This document shows, piece by piece, positions 18,476 through 27,076 of a stretch of DNA of 35,028 nt. The notes beneath the pieces are model-generated. The model had not been told where the DNA came from and did no database searches. It worked only from the letters and a program-made list of their open reading frames with translations. The translations under genes and the position numbers were made by a program. Each line of letters opens with the position of its first letter. Positions within the stretch are counted from its first letter, which is position 1. The stretch covers positions 1 through 35,028 of the forward strand of contig JACXUW010000003.1 of assembly GCA_014763705.1 (NCBI GenBank). The letters run 5' to 3'. This stretch comes from Micrococcales bacterium (lineage in GTDB: Bacteria; Actinomycetota; Actinomycetes; Actinomycetales; Dermatophilaceae).

Positions 18476-19500
18476 TGGCGAGGTCGCCCCGGGACTACGA
18501 CGAGTCCGACGTCCGGATCCGCCCCAACCGTCGCGGCTCGCGGCCACGCACCAAGGACCGTCCGAAGCACGAGGACGCCGTGCTCGGCCGCGTGCTCGGG
18601 GTCGACCGCGGCCGCTACCGGGTGCGCGTCGGGGGCGCGGGCGACCACCACGACCTCGTCGCGATGCGGGCCCGCGAGCTGGGCCGCAAGGGCATCGTCG
18701 TCGGCGACGAGGTGCACCTCGTCGGCGACACGACCGGCACCGACGGGAGCCTGGCGCGCATCGTGCGGATCACCGACCGCGAGACGGTGCTGCGCCGCAC
18801 CGCCGACGACACCGACCCGGTCGAGCGGGTCCTCGTCGCCAACGCCGACCAGCTCGTCGTCGTCTCGGCGCTGACCAACCCCGAGCCCCGTCCGCGGCTC
18901 ATCGACCGCTGTCTCGTCGCGGCCTACGACGCCGGGATGGACCCGCTCCTCGTCCTCACCAAGGCCGACCTCACCGACCCGGCGCCGTTCCTCGAGCAGT
19001 ACGCGCCGCTCTCGGTGCCACACGTCGTCACCTCGCGCCTCGAGGACGGCATCGACGGGCTGGACGCCCTGCGCGACGCGCTGCACGGCCGGGTCAGCGT
19101 GCTCGTCGGCCACTCCGGGGTCGGCAAGTCCACCCTCGTCAACGCGCTCGTCCCGGAGGCCGAGCGCGCCACCGGCGTCGTCAACGACGTCACCGGGCGC
19201 GGGCGGCACACCTCGACCTCGGCCGTCGCCCTGCCGCTGCCCGACGACGACGGCTGGGTCGTCGACACCCCGGGCGTGCGCTCGTTCGGGCTGGCCCACG
19301 TCGACCCCACGCGCATCGTGCACCACTTCCCCGACCTCGAGCCGGGCACCGCCCAGTGCCCCCGCGGCTGCACGCACGACGAGGAGGAGTGCGGCCTGGA
19401 CGCCTGGGTCGAGAGCGGCGCCGCCGGCCCCGCCGGCCCGGCGCGCCTGGAGTCGCTGCGGCGGCTGCTGCGGACGCGGACGGCCGCCGGCGAGGACTGA
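18475..19500 (+). CDS. rsgA: Small ribosomal subunit biogenesis GTPase
   Basis: A circularly permuted GTPase that checks late 30S subunit assembly. Counting from the ATG at 18475, the 341-residue protein has an N-terminal OB fold (about 35-105). The G motifs come in permuted order: TKAD (162-165), then GHSGVGKST (212-220), then DTPG (264-267). A zinc finger follows with Cys295, Cys299, His301 and Cys306 (CPRGCTHDEEEC). A GTG three bases earlier is in the same frame; the ATG is preferred because of the one-base TGATG overlap with aroA. A 14-bp hairpin spans the stop codon. Confidence 0.96.
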   Translation: MARSPRDYDESDVRIRPNRRGSRPRTKDRPKHEDAVLGRVLGVDRGRYRVRVGGAGDHHDLVAMRARELGRKGIVVGDEVHLVGDTTGTDGSLARIVRITDRETVLRRTADDTDPVERVLVANADQLVVVSALTNPEPRPRLIDRCLVAAYDAGMDPLLVLTKADLTDPAPFLEQYAPLSVPHVVTSRLEDGIDGLDALRDALHGRVSVLVGHSGVGKSTLVNALVPEAERATGVVNDVTGRGRHTSTSAVALPLPDDDGWVVDTPGVRSFGLAHVDPTRIVHHFPDLEPGTAQCPRGCTHDEEECGLDAWVESGAAGPAGPARLESLRRLLRTRTAAGED

Positions 19501-19518
19501 GTCCCGCCGGCGGCCGTC
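19479..19518 (+). terminator. 14-bp hairpin at the end of rsgA
   Basis: Bases 19479-19492 pair perfectly with 19505-19518 around a 12-base loop that includes the rsgA stop codon. It is GC-rich with no T-tract. It lies between convergent genes, 19 bases from the stop of the oligopeptide ATPase gene, and may serve both. Confidence 0.65.
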
Positions 19519-19537
19519 GGTGGTCGCGCCCCGCGCG

Positions 19538-20764
19538 TCAGCGCGGGCGGTCCTGCGGGTCCTCGGTGAGTGCCGAGAGGTCGTCGGGACGCCTCGCCGG
19601 CGGGTCCATCGCCTCCGCCCGCTCGGCGGTCGAGTCCGCCTGCGAGGAGCCGAGCTCCTCACCGCCACCCGCGGCGCCGAGGCCCGCGCCGCTGTCGGGC
19701 ACGTCGCCGACCTCGGTCGTCGTGAACCGGGTGTCCGGCTGCAGGCCGCTGACGTCGGTGGTCTCGACGATGACCCGGGGCTCGGCGAAGTGGCAGGCCG
19801 ACAGGTGCGCGCCGTGGCCGTCGTCGCGCAGCTCGAGCTGCGGCTCCTGCTGGCTGCAGACGTCCTGGGCCTTCCAGCACCGGGTGTGGAACCGGCAGCC
19901 CGAGGGCGGGTTCGCCGGTGAGGGTACGTCGCCGACGAGGACGATCTGGTCGCGCTTGCCGCGCAGGGTCGGGTCGGGCACCGGCACGGCGGAGAGCAGC
20001 GCCTGCGTGTACGGGTGCGTCGGACGCGCGTAGACCTCGTCCTCCTCGCCGAGCTCGGCCATCCGCCCGAGGTACATGACGCCGACGCGGTCCGAGATGT
20101 GCCGGACGACGGACAGGTCGTGCGCGATGAAGACGTAGGCGAGGCCGAGCTCGTCCTGGAGCTTCTCCATGAGGTTGACGACCTGCGCCTGCACCGACAC
20201 GTCGAGCGCGGAGACCGGCTCGTCGCAGACCAGCACCTTCGGGTTGAGCGCGATGCCCCGGGCGATGCCGATGCGCTGGCGCTGGCCGCCGGAGAACTGG
20301 TGCGGGTAGCGGTTGATGTGCTCCGGGTTGAGCCCGACGAGGTCGAGGAGCTCCTGGACGCGCTTGCGGCGCCCGCCCTTCGGCACGACGTCCGCGTGGA
20401 TCTCGAACGGCTCGCCGACGATGTCGCCGACCGTCATCCGCGGGTTGAGCGAGGTGTAGGGGTCCTGGAACACGATCTGGATGTCGCGCCGCAGCCGGCG
20501 GGTGTCCTTCGGCGAGGCGCCGGACCAGTCCTGGCCCTCGAAGACGACGCTGCCCGAGGTCGGCTCCTCGAGCCGCATGAGCAGCCGCCCGAGGGTGGAC
20601 TTGCCACAGCCGGACTCGCCGACGATGCCGAGCGTCTCGCCCTTGTGCAGGTCGAAGCTCACCCCGTCGACGGCCTTGACGTGGCCCACCGTGCGGCGCA
20701 GCACGCCCCGACGGATCGGGTAGTGCTTGACCAGGTTCTGGGCGCTGAGGACGACCTCAGGCAT
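19538..20764 (-). CDS. Oligopeptide ABC importer ATPase (OppF/DppF type)
   Basis: The second of two ATPases of a peptide importer, 408 residues. It shows Walker [10 protein letters not shown] (49-57), the segment [19 protein letters not shown], signature [14 protein letters not shown], Walker [15 protein letters not shown] and the switch His in [11 protein letters not shown]-terminal cysteine cluster ([15 protein letters not shown]) is typical of this family and may hold an iron-sulfur cluster. The last 75 or so residues are an acidic, Ala/Gly/Asp-rich extension of unknown role not usual for the family. The start overlaps the end of the preceding ATPase gene by eight bases. It is the last gene of the operon. 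Confidence 0.95.
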   Translation of the reverse strand: MPEVVLSAQNLVKHYPIRRGVLRRTVGHVKAVDGVSFDLHKGETLGIVGESGCGKSTLGRLLMRLEEPTSGSVVFEGQDWSGASPKDTRRLRRDIQIVFQDPYTSLNPRMTVGDIVGEPFEIHADVVPKGGRRKRVQELLDLVGLNPEHINRYPHQFSGGQRQRIGIARGIALNPKVLVCDEPVSALDVSVQAQVVNLMEKLQDELGLAYVFIAHDLSVVRHISDRVGVMYLGRMAELGEEDEVYARPTHPYTQALLSAVPVPDPTLRGKRDQIVLVGDVPSPANPPSGCRFHTRCWKAQDVCSQQEPQLELRDDGHGAHLSACHFAEPRVIVETTDVSGLQPDTRFTTTEVGDVPDSGAGLGAAGGGEELGSSQADSTAERAEAMDPPARRPDDLSALTEDPQDRPR

Positions 20765-21794
20765 CGATGACCTCCTCGGCGAAGTGGCAGGCCGACAGCC
20801 GGCCCGGGGCGACCTCCCGCAGGGCGGGCAGGTCGCGGCGGCAGACGTCCTGGGCCATCCGGCAGCGCGGGTTGAAGGGGCAACCCGGCGGGATCCGCAT
20901 GAGGTTCGGCGGCAGGCCGCCGATGGCCGCGAGCGTCTGGCCCTTCTGGTCCAGGCGTGGGATGGACTCGAGCAGGCCGCGCGTGTACGGGTGTGCCGGA
21001 GACCGGTACAGCTCGTGCACCTCGGCCTTCTCGACGAGCCGGCCGGCGTACATGACCGCGATGCGGTCGGCGACGTCGGCGACGACCCCGAGGTCGTGGG
21101 TGATGAGGATGAGCCCCATCTGGCGCTCCTCCTGCAGCTCCTCGAGGAGGCTCATGATCTGCGCCTGGACGGTGACGTCGAGGGCGGTGGTCGGCTCGTC
21201 GGCGATGAGCACCGCCGGGTCGAGCGCGATGGCCATCGCGATCATGATCCGCTGGCGCATGCCGCCGGAGAACTGGTGCGGGTAGGCCTTGACCCTCTCG
21301 CGGGCGGCCGGGATCTGCACCCGCTCCATCAGCCGGATCGCCTGGTCGAGGGCGTCGCTCTTGTTCATCCCGCGGTGGATGCGGAACATCTCGGCGATCT
21401 GCCAGCCGACCGGGAAGACCGGGTTGAGCGACGAGAGGGCGTCCTGGAAGATCATCGAGACCTCCGGGCCCCGCGTCTTGCGTCGCTGCTCCTCGTCCAT
21501 GGTCAGCAGGTCGTGCCCGCAGTAGCGGATGTGCCCCTGCGGGATGACCGCCGGCGGCATGTCGAGGATGCCCATGATCGCCTGCGCGGTGACCGACTTG
21601 CCCGAGCCGGACTCGCCGAGGATCGCGAGGGACTCGCCCTGGCGCAGCTCGAACGAGACGCCGTTGATCGCGGTCGCCACGCCGTCGGCCGTGTGGAACT
21701 CGACGTAGAGGTCCTCGACCTCGAGCAGCACGCCGTCCTGGGGCTCGTAACGGATCGCACCGGTGTCGGTGCGAGTGGTGTCCTGAACCGTCAT
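20757..21794 (-). CDS. Oligopeptide ABC importer ATPase (OppD/DppD type)
   Basis: The first ATPase of the peptide importer, 345 residues. Motifs are Walker A GESGSGKS (60-67), [20 protein letters not shown], signature [14 protein letters not shown], Walker [14 protein letters not shown], the switch His in [14 protein letters not shown], and the cysteine cluster [15 protein letters not shown] near the C-terminus. The ATG at 21794 is preferred to an upstream ATG at 21833 because the latter lies inside the permease gene and would add a non-conserved MTPSTPRT stretch. The gene lies ten bases after the permease stop. It works as a heterodimer with the OppF-type subunit. Confidence 0.95.
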   Translation of the reverse strand: MTVQDTTRTDTGAIRYEPQDGVLLEVEDLYVEFHTADGVATAINGVSFELRQGESLAILGESGSGKSVTAQAIMGILDMPPAVIPQGHIRYCGHDLLTMDEEQRRKTRGPEVSMIFQDALSSLNPVFPVGWQIAEMFRIHRGMNKSDALDQAIRLMERVQIPAARERVKAYPHQFSGGMRQRIMIAMAIALDPAVLIADEPTTALDVTVQAQIMSLLEELQEERQMGLILITHDLGVVADVADRIAVMYAGRLVEKAEVHELYRSPAHPYTRGLLESIPRLDQKGQTLAAIGGLPPNLMRIPPGCPFNPRCRMAQDVCRRDLPALREVAPGRLSACHFAEEVIDA

Positions 21795-21804
21795 GTCTTC
21801 TGCC

Positions 21805-22737
21805 TCACCGGTTCTTGGGGTCGAGGGCGTCACGGACCACGTCGCCGAGCATGATGAACGCCAGCACCGCCAGGGAGAGGAAGAGGCTGGGGAAGAACAG
21901 CATGTGCGGGGTGGTGCGCAGGCCGACGATCGCCGAGCTGATGTCGATGCCCCAGGAGATGGCCGGCGGCTGCAGGCCGATCCCGAGGAAGGACAGGGTC
22001 GCCTCCACCGCGATGTAGGCGCCGAGGTTGATCGTCGCGACGACGATCATCGGGGCCAGCGCGTTCGGGAGGATGTGCGAGCGGATGACCCGCCACGGGC
22101 TCGCGCCGAGGGCACGGGCCGCCTGCACGTAGTCGTTCGGCTTGACCTGGATGACGCTGGAGCGCATCAGCCGCGCCAGGCTCGGCCACCCGAGGATGAC
22201 CAGGGCGAAGACGACCTTGAGGACGATGAGCAGGTAGTTGTCGTTGAAGAAGTCCGGCAGCGAGACGAGGAAGATGATCGCGCCGAGCAGCAGCGGGATC
22301 GCGAAGAACACGTCACCGATGCGGGAGAGCAGCGCGTCGACCCAGCCACCGAGGTAGCCGGAGATGACGCCGATGGTGCCGCCGAGCAGCACCGTGCCGG
22401 TCGTCGTGAAGAGCCCGACGAGGATCGAGGCCCGGGCCCCGTAGATGCACCGCGCGTAGATGTCGTAGCCCTGGATGTCACGGCCGAACCAGGTGCCGTC
22501 GCCGGGCTTGGCCCGCGACTCGGCGAGCACCGCGAAGGTGGGGTCGGTCTTGGTGAACAGGCTCGGCCAGACCGCCATGAGGACGAAGACCGCGATCATC
22601 GTCGCGGAGATCCAGAACATGGGGTTCTTGCGCATCGAGCGCCAGGCGTCGGAGGCGAGCGACCGCTCCTCGCCGACGTCGCCCGCGTCGTGCGGGTCGG
22701 CGACGGAGCTGGACTCGGTGATGGTGGCTTCAGTCAT
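21805..22737 (-). CDS. Oligopeptide ABC importer permease (OppC/DppC type)
   Basis: A 310-residue permease with an acidic, cytoplasmic N-terminal 30 residues and SMRKNPMFWISATMIAVFV leading into the first membrane segment. The EAA loop is ARALGASPWRVIRSHILPNALAP. EATLSFLGIGLQPPAISWG near the C-terminus is diagnostic of the OppC branch. It pairs with the OppB-type permease to make the channel. Its ATG overlaps the stop of the OppB-type gene by eight bases. Confidence 0.95.
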   Translation of the reverse strand: MTEATITESSSVADPHDAGDVGEERSLASDAWRSMRKNPMFWISATMIAVFVLMAVWPSLFTKTDPTFAVLAESRAKPGDGTWFGRDIQGYDIYARCIYGARASILVGLFTTTGTVLLGGTIGVISGYLGGWVDALLSRIGDVFFAIPLLLGAIIFLVSLPDFFNDNYLLIVLKVVFALVILGWPSLARLMRSSVIQVKPNDYVQAARALGASPWRVIRSHILPNALAPMIVVATINLGAYIAVEATLSFLGIGLQPPAISWGIDISSAIVGLRTTPHMLFFPSLFLSLAVLAFIMLGDVVRDALDPKNR

Positions 22738-23659
22738 GGCTGATCCTCGGGTCGAGCAGGCCGTACAGGAGGTCGACGATGAGGTTGACGACGAGGTAGA
22801 CGATGACGAGCACCGTCACCGCGCCGACGACCGAGGCACCGTCCCGGGAGCGGATCGAGCGGAAGATGTAGCCGCCGATCCCCGGGATGTTGAAGATGCT
22901 CTCGGTGACGATGGCGCCGCCGAGGAGGGCGCCGAAGTCGAAGCCGATGAACGTGACGACCGGGATGAGGCTGTTGCGCAGCGCGTGCAGGCCGATGGCC
23001 CGGCGCTTGGTGAGGCCCTTGGAGATCGCGGTGCGGACGTAGTCCGAGCGCAGGTTCTCGACGAGGTTGGTGCGGGTCAGCCGGGCCACGTAGGCCACCG
23101 AGAGCGAGCCCAGCACCATCGCCGGCAGCAGCAGCTGGTAGACCGTCGCCTCGCCCGAGGTCACCGTGACCGGGAACAGGCCCCACTTGACGCCGAGGAA
23201 GTACTGCGCGAGGCCACCGATGACGAAGACGGGGATCGAGATGACCACGAGGGTGGAGACCAGGACGAGGTTGTCCAGGAACCCTCCCCGTCTCACCCCT
23301 GTCAACACACCGGCGACGATGCCGATGAGGGTCTCGAAGAGGATGGCCATGAGCGCGAGCTTCGCGGTCACGGGGTAACGCTGCTTGAGCTGGTCGGAGA
23401 CCTTGATCTGGTTGTAGGTCTCACCGAAGTCGCCGGTGGCCAGCTTGCCGACGTACTTGCCGTACTGGACGAGCAACGGGTCGTTGAGGTTGTACTTCTC
23501 GGTGAACGCCGCGCGGTACGCGGCGGAGCACGGCCGCTCGCCGCACTTCCCGGCGAGGGGGTCACCCGGCAGGGCGAACACCATGGCGAAGATGAGGAAC
23601 GTCGCTCCGAGGATCACGGGGATCATCTGGAGGAGCCGTCGAAGGATGTAGGTGCCCAC
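22730..23659 (-). CDS. Oligopeptide ABC importer permease (OppB/DppB type)
   Basis: A 309-residue permease opening with YILRRLLQMIPVILGATFLIF, the typical first membrane helix. The long extracytoplasmic loop includes GDPLAGKCGERPCS and KYNLNDPLLVQYGKYV. The EAA loop lies in AISKGLTKRRAIGLHALRNSLIPVVT, and FNIPGIGGYIFRSI follows. The start is GTG at 23659, with an excellent AAGGAGG site. A 210-base gap containing a hairpin separates it from the binding-protein gene, suggesting that permease output is set lower than that of the binding protein. Confidence 0.95.
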   Translation of the reverse strand: MGTYILRRLLQMIPVILGATFLIFAMVFALPGDPLAGKCGERPCSAAYRAAFTEKYNLNDPLLVQYGKYVGKLATGDFGETYNQIKVSDQLKQRYPVTAKLALMAILFETLIGIVAGVLTGVRRGGFLDNLVLVSTLVVISIPVFVIGGLAQYFLGVKWGLFPVTVTSGEATVYQLLLPAMVLGSLSVAYVARLTRTNLVENLRSDYVRTAISKGLTKRRAIGLHALRNSLIPVVTFIGFDFGALLGGAIVTESIFNIPGIGGYIFRSIRSRDGASVVGAVTVLVIVYLVVNLIVDLLYGLLDPRISHD

Positions 23660-23777
23660 AACACCTCCTTGGTTCTCGGGACGCTGGTCCCGATCGGGGA
23701 CGACGGCGTCGGACTGTATTCGGGGTCGAACCTAGACCATGGGGGTGGGCGTGGGTAGCGCCGGACCCGGCCGGTCG

Positions 23778-23840
23778 AAAACCCCCCGTCACACGGCCGT
23801 CGGCCTGCCAGCGGTGGCTGACAGGCCGACGACTCGTGTG
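23778..23840 (-). terminator. Hairpin between the binding-protein and permease genes
   Basis: Read on the minus strand, 23822-23840 pairs with 23790-23807 over about 17 bases with one small bulge and a 14-base loop. It is followed by GGGGGGTTTT. It starts 30 bases after the binding-protein stop. It is probably a partial terminator that lets some transcription pass into the permease and ATPase genes. Confidence 0.65.
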
Positions 23841-23869
23841 GAGCTCGGGGACCTAGCGGCCCCCGGGGG

Positions 23870-25528
23870 TCACTTCAGCGAGACCGACGTGAAGTCGATC
23901 GTGCCGAAGGCGGTGATCTTCACACCGGTGACCTTGTCGGACCAGCCCATCGTGGTCTTGCCGTACCACATCGGGATGGCCGGCATGTCCTGGGCGAGGA
24001 GCGCCTCGGCCTGCTGGTAGAGCTTGTTCGCCTCGGCCTCGTCGGTCGCCGCGGCGGCCTGCACGAGGAGCTTGTCGAACTCGGGGTTGGAGTAGTCGCC
24101 GTCGTTCGAGGACGCACCGGTCTTGTAGATCGGGGCGAGGAAGTTCTCGATCGAGGGGTAGTCCATCTGCCAGCCGGTGCGGAACATGCCCTTCATCTTG
24201 CGGTCCGCGATCTGCGAGCGGAAGGTGGCGAAGTCCACGACACCCGTGGCCACGCAGTCGACGCCGAGCGCCTGCTTGATGCTGTTGCAGGTGGCCTCGG
24301 TCCAGTCCTTGTGGGCCGCGTCCGCGTTGTAGGAGAGGGTGATCTTGCTGCCCTTGAAGCCGCCGGCCTCCTGGAGGAGGGCCTTGGCCTTGGCCGGGTC
24401 GTACTTGCAGTACTCACCGCACTGGTCGGCCTTGTAGCCGTCGACGACCGGGGAGACCCAGCCGGTGGCGGGCACGCGGGTGTTGTTGAAGATCTGCTTG
24501 ATGATCGTGTCGCGGTCGATCGCCATGGAGATCGCCTGACGGATCTTCGGGTCCGCGTAGTTCGGGTCGACCTTGGTCGGCGCGAAGGTGATCGTCTGGA
24601 TGACGCCGGTCTCCTTCTGCGCGTTGCGGTCCGGGAGGTCCGACTTGTACTTGTCGTCGATCAGCGCGCTGGTCGGGATCTCGTCGGTGATGTCCAGGTT
24701 GTTCGCGATGACGTCGTTGTAGGCGGCGTCGGACTCCTGGTAGATCTTGAACGTGATCTTGTCGACCTTGCCGCCGAAGTCACCGTTGTAGTCGGCGAAC
24801 TTGGACAGGACGATCGACTGCTCCTTGTTCCACGCGTCGAGCTTGTACGGGCCCGAGCCGATCGGCTTGTCGCCGAAGGACTTCGGGTCCTTGAAGAACA
24901 TGTCCGGGAGCGGCGAGAACGCCGAGTAGCCCAGGCGGACCGGGAGGTTCGAGACCTTCTCGGTGGTCTTGATCGTGAAGGTGTAGTCGTCGACGACCTT
25001 GAGGCCGGTCAGCTCCTTGGCCTTCGCGTTGCCGGCGCCGGCGCACGGGTCGTCGCCCTCACCGGTGCACTGCATGTCGCCGTAGCCCTCGATGGGCTCC
25101 ATGAAGTAGCCCGAGCTCTGGCCGTTGGGCGCGTACGCGGCGTAGTTCCACGCGTCGACGAAGTTCTTGGCCTTGATCTCGGTGCCGTCGTGGAACTTGC
25201 GGCCCTTCTTGATCTTGACCGTGAAGTTCTGGTTGTCCGTCGTGTCGATGGACTCGGCGATGTCGTTCTCGGGCTTGGCCGTCTCGGGGTCGTAGTGCAC
25301 GAGCTTGGAGAAGATCGCGTCGATCACGTTGCCGCCGCAGGTCTCCGTCGTGTTGCTCGGAACCAGAGGGTTCTGCGGGTTGCAGCCGCGGACGGTGATC
25401 TCGCCGCCCGTCTTGCCGCCTGCGGCCGAGCTCTGGTCGCCCCCGCTGTCCCCGCTGCCACACCCGGCAGCGAGAAGAGCGATGGCGGACATGGCCGCAA
25501 CGGCGACCGTGCGAGCAGTTCCTCGCAT
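23870..25528 (-). CDS. Oligopeptide ABC importer substrate-binding lipoprotein (family 5)
   Basis: A 552-residue extracellular binding protein anchored through Cys23 of the lipobox LAAGC. A Gly/Ser-rich linker (about 24-42) leads into the family 5 fold. Typical segments are SKLVHYDPETAKPENDIAES, KFHDGTEIKAKNFVDAWNYA, GSGPYKLDAW and IRQAISMAIDRDTI. It recruits peptides or similar ligands for the two permeases and two ATPases downstream; the ligand cannot be read. The ATG at 25528 follows an AGGAGG site and begins a proper lipoprotein signal. It is the first gene of the operon. The palindrome GTGGTTGACCAC at 25548-25559 just upstream could be an operator. Confidence 0.95.
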   Translation of the reverse strand: MRGTARTVAVAAMSAIALLAAGCGSGDSGGDQSSAAGGKTGGEITVRGCNPQNPLVPSNTTETCGGNVIDAIFSKLVHYDPETAKPENDIAESIDTTDNQNFTVKIKKGRKFHDGTEIKAKNFVDAWNYAAYAPNGQSSGYFMEPIEGYGDMQCTGEGDDPCAGAGNAKAKELTGLKVVDDYTFTIKTTEKVSNLPVRLGYSAFSPLPDMFFKDPKSFGDKPIGSGPYKLDAWNKEQSIVLSKFADYNGDFGGKVDKITFKIYQESDAAYNDVIANNLDITDEIPTSALIDDKYKSDLPDRNAQKETGVIQTITFAPTKVDPNYADPKIRQAISMAIDRDTIIKQIFNNTRVPATGWVSPVVDGYKADQCGEYCKYDPAKAKALLQEAGGFKGSKITLSYNADAAHKDWTEATCNSIKQALGVDCVATGVVDFATFRSQIADRKMKGMFRTGWQMDYPSIENFLAPIYKTGASSNDGDYSNPEFDKLLVQAAAATDEAEANKLYQQAEALLAQDMPAIPMWYGKTTMGWSDKVTGVKITAFGTIDFTSVSLK

Positions 25529-25750
25529 GGATGTCCTCCTGTGTGAAGTGGTTGACCACGCGGTGTCGTGTGGCCGTTCCGTGAGGTGCCCCGGTCGGGT
25601 GCAGCCTCGTGGCAGCGCCCTCCGGCGTGCCCGGTCCACCAAACACCACCGACCCGCGCGGAGGGAAGTTCCGCGACGCACCGAGACCCGATTGTGACCG
25701 AGTTGCGACCAACCCGCCGCCGGCGCCGGAAGATCTTCGGTGGGAGCCGG

Positions 25751-25763
25751 TAGGTTGAGCCCC
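25751..25763 (+). promoter_or_regulatory. Leaderless promoter -10 (TAGGTT) of the hisN-like gene
   Basis: TAGGTT at 25751-25756 lies seven bases before the GTG start; there is no ribosome-binding site. A perfect palindrome GAAGATCTTC (25729-25738) sits where a repressor or the -35 contact would be. Confidence 0.55.
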
Positions 25764-26570
25764 GTGCCGGGCTACGACGACGACCTCCGACTCGCCCACG
25801 TGCTCGCCGACGCCGTCGAACGGCTGACGATGGAGCGGTTCCGGGCCGAGGACCTGCACGTCGAGACCAAGCCCGACCTCACCCTCGTCAGCGACGCCGA
25901 CCGCGACGCCGAGGAGCTCGTCCGGTTCCAGCTCAAGCGCACCCGCCCCCGTGACGCGGTGATCGGCGAGGAGCTGCCCCCGACGGGGTCGAGCCCGCGG
26001 CAGTGGGTCATCGACCCGATCGACGGCACCCACAGCTTCGTGCGGGGCGTGCCGGTGTGGGCCACGCTCATCGCCCTGGTCGACGACGGCCGGCCGGTCG
26101 TCGGGCTGGTCGCGGCCCCCGCGCTCGGCCGCCGCTGGTGGGCCGCCGTCGGGTCCGGGGCCTGGTCCGGCCGCAGCCTGACCAGCGCCCGCCGGATCCA
26201 GGTCTCGGGGGTCTCCCGGCTGGCCGACGCCTCCCTGTCCATCTCGAGCACGACGTCCTGGGACGACGTCGGTCGCCTCGACGCGATGCTCGGCCTCGCC
26301 CGCGCCTGCTGGCGCGAGCGGGCGTACGGCGACTTCTGGTCCTACATGCTCGTGGCGGAGGGCGCCGTCGACATCGCCGCCGAGCCCGAGCTCTCGCTCC
26401 ACGACATGGCCGCGCTCGTCCCCGTCGTCACCGAGGCCGGGGGCCGCTTCACCTCGCTCGACGGCACCGACGGCCCGTTCGGGGGCAACGCCGTCGCGAC
26501 CAACGGCATCCTCCACGACGAGGTGCTCGAGCGGCTCTCCGCCGGCCGTCCGTCGGTGGTGCGCGACTAG
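25764..26570 (+). CDS. hisN: Inositol monophosphatase-family phosphatase, probably histidinol-phosphatase
   Basis: A 268-residue magnesium-dependent phosphatase of the inositol monophosphatase fold. The metal ligands appear as Glu69/Glu70 (IGEE) and the motif DPIDGTHSF (84-92). The C-terminal metal site, usually WDxAA, reads LHDMAAL after EPELS, as in actinobacterial HisN proteins. HisN removes phosphate from histidinol phosphate in histidine synthesis. The gene commonly follows aroA and rsgA in actinobacteria, which supports that role; here a peptide importer operon lies between. The GTG at 25764 is favoured by the TAGGTT box seven bases before it. The stop codon shares the palindrome CTAG with the stop of the convergent ogt gene. 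Confidence 0.85.
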   Translation: MPGYDDDLRLAHVLADAVERLTMERFRAEDLHVETKPDLTLVSDADRDAEELVRFQLKRTRPRDAVIGEELPPTGSSPRQWVIDPIDGTHSFVRGVPVWATLIALVDDGRPVVGLVAAPALGRRWWAAVGSGAWSGRSLTSARRIQVSGVSRLADASLSISSTTSWDDVGRLDAMLGLARACWRERAYGDFWSYMLVAEGAVDIAAEPELSLHDMAALVPVVTEAGGRFTSLDGTDGPFGGNAVATNGILHDEVLERLSAGRPSVVRD

Positions 26571-27076
26571 AAGAGGACGGCCTGGTCGGCCTCGGTCGGC
26601 ACGCCCTCGAGCCGGAGGAGGGCCGCCTTGCGCTCGAGCCCGCCCGCGTAGCCGGTCAGGGTGCCGTCGGCCCCGACCACCCGGTGGCAGGGCAGGACGA
26701 TCGGCACCGGGTTCGCGCCGTTGGCCGCCCCGACCGCCCGCGACGCGCCCGGGGGCAGCCCGAGCCGGTCCGCGATCGCGCCGTACGTCGTCGTCCCCCA
26801 CGGGACGGTGGCCAGCACCTCCCAGACCCGCTGCCGGAACGCGGTGCCGCGGGGCCGCACGGGCAGGTCGAAGACCCGTCGCTCGCCGCGGAAGTACTGC
26901 TCGAGCTGGGTGCGCACCTCCTCGAGCAGCGGGCTCGGCGCCGGCGCCCGGTCCTCGGGGACGGGTGCCGCGTCGAAGTGGATGGCCACGAGCGCGCCGT
27001 CGGCCTCGACGAGGCCGAGCCCACCGACCGGGGAGGGCACGACGAGCGAGGGCGCGCCGCCGGTCTCAGAGCGCAA
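26567..27076 (-). CDS. ogt: Methylated-DNA-[protein]-cysteine S-methyltransferase
   Basis: A 169-residue suicide repair protein that moves the methyl group from O6-methylguanine to its own cysteine. The active site is IVLPCHRVVG with Cys130. The helix-turn-helix contains TTYGAIADRLGLP and SRAVGAANGANP, and GYAGGLERKAALLRLE follows. The start is uncertain: a TTG at 27076, overlapping the upstream M16 gene by 11 bases, is the earliest, and a GTG at 27040 is an alternative. It is the third gene of an M16-M16-ogt operon and converges on hisN with a four-base overlap. Confidence 0.92.
   Translation of the reverse strand: MRSETGGAPSLVVPSPVGGLGLVEADGALVAIHFDAAPVPEDRAPAPSPLLEEVRTQLEQYFRGERRVFDLPVRPRGTAFRQRVWEVLATVPWGTTTYGAIADRLGLPPGASRAVGAANGANPVPIVLPCHRVVGADGTLTGYAGGLERKAALLRLEGVPTEADQAVLF

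Noticed and set aside
20757-21833. Upstream ATG at 21833 for the OppD-type ATPase
   Set aside because: It lies inside the permease gene and adds 13 non-conserved residues; the ATG at 21794 follows the permease stop and has a better leader.
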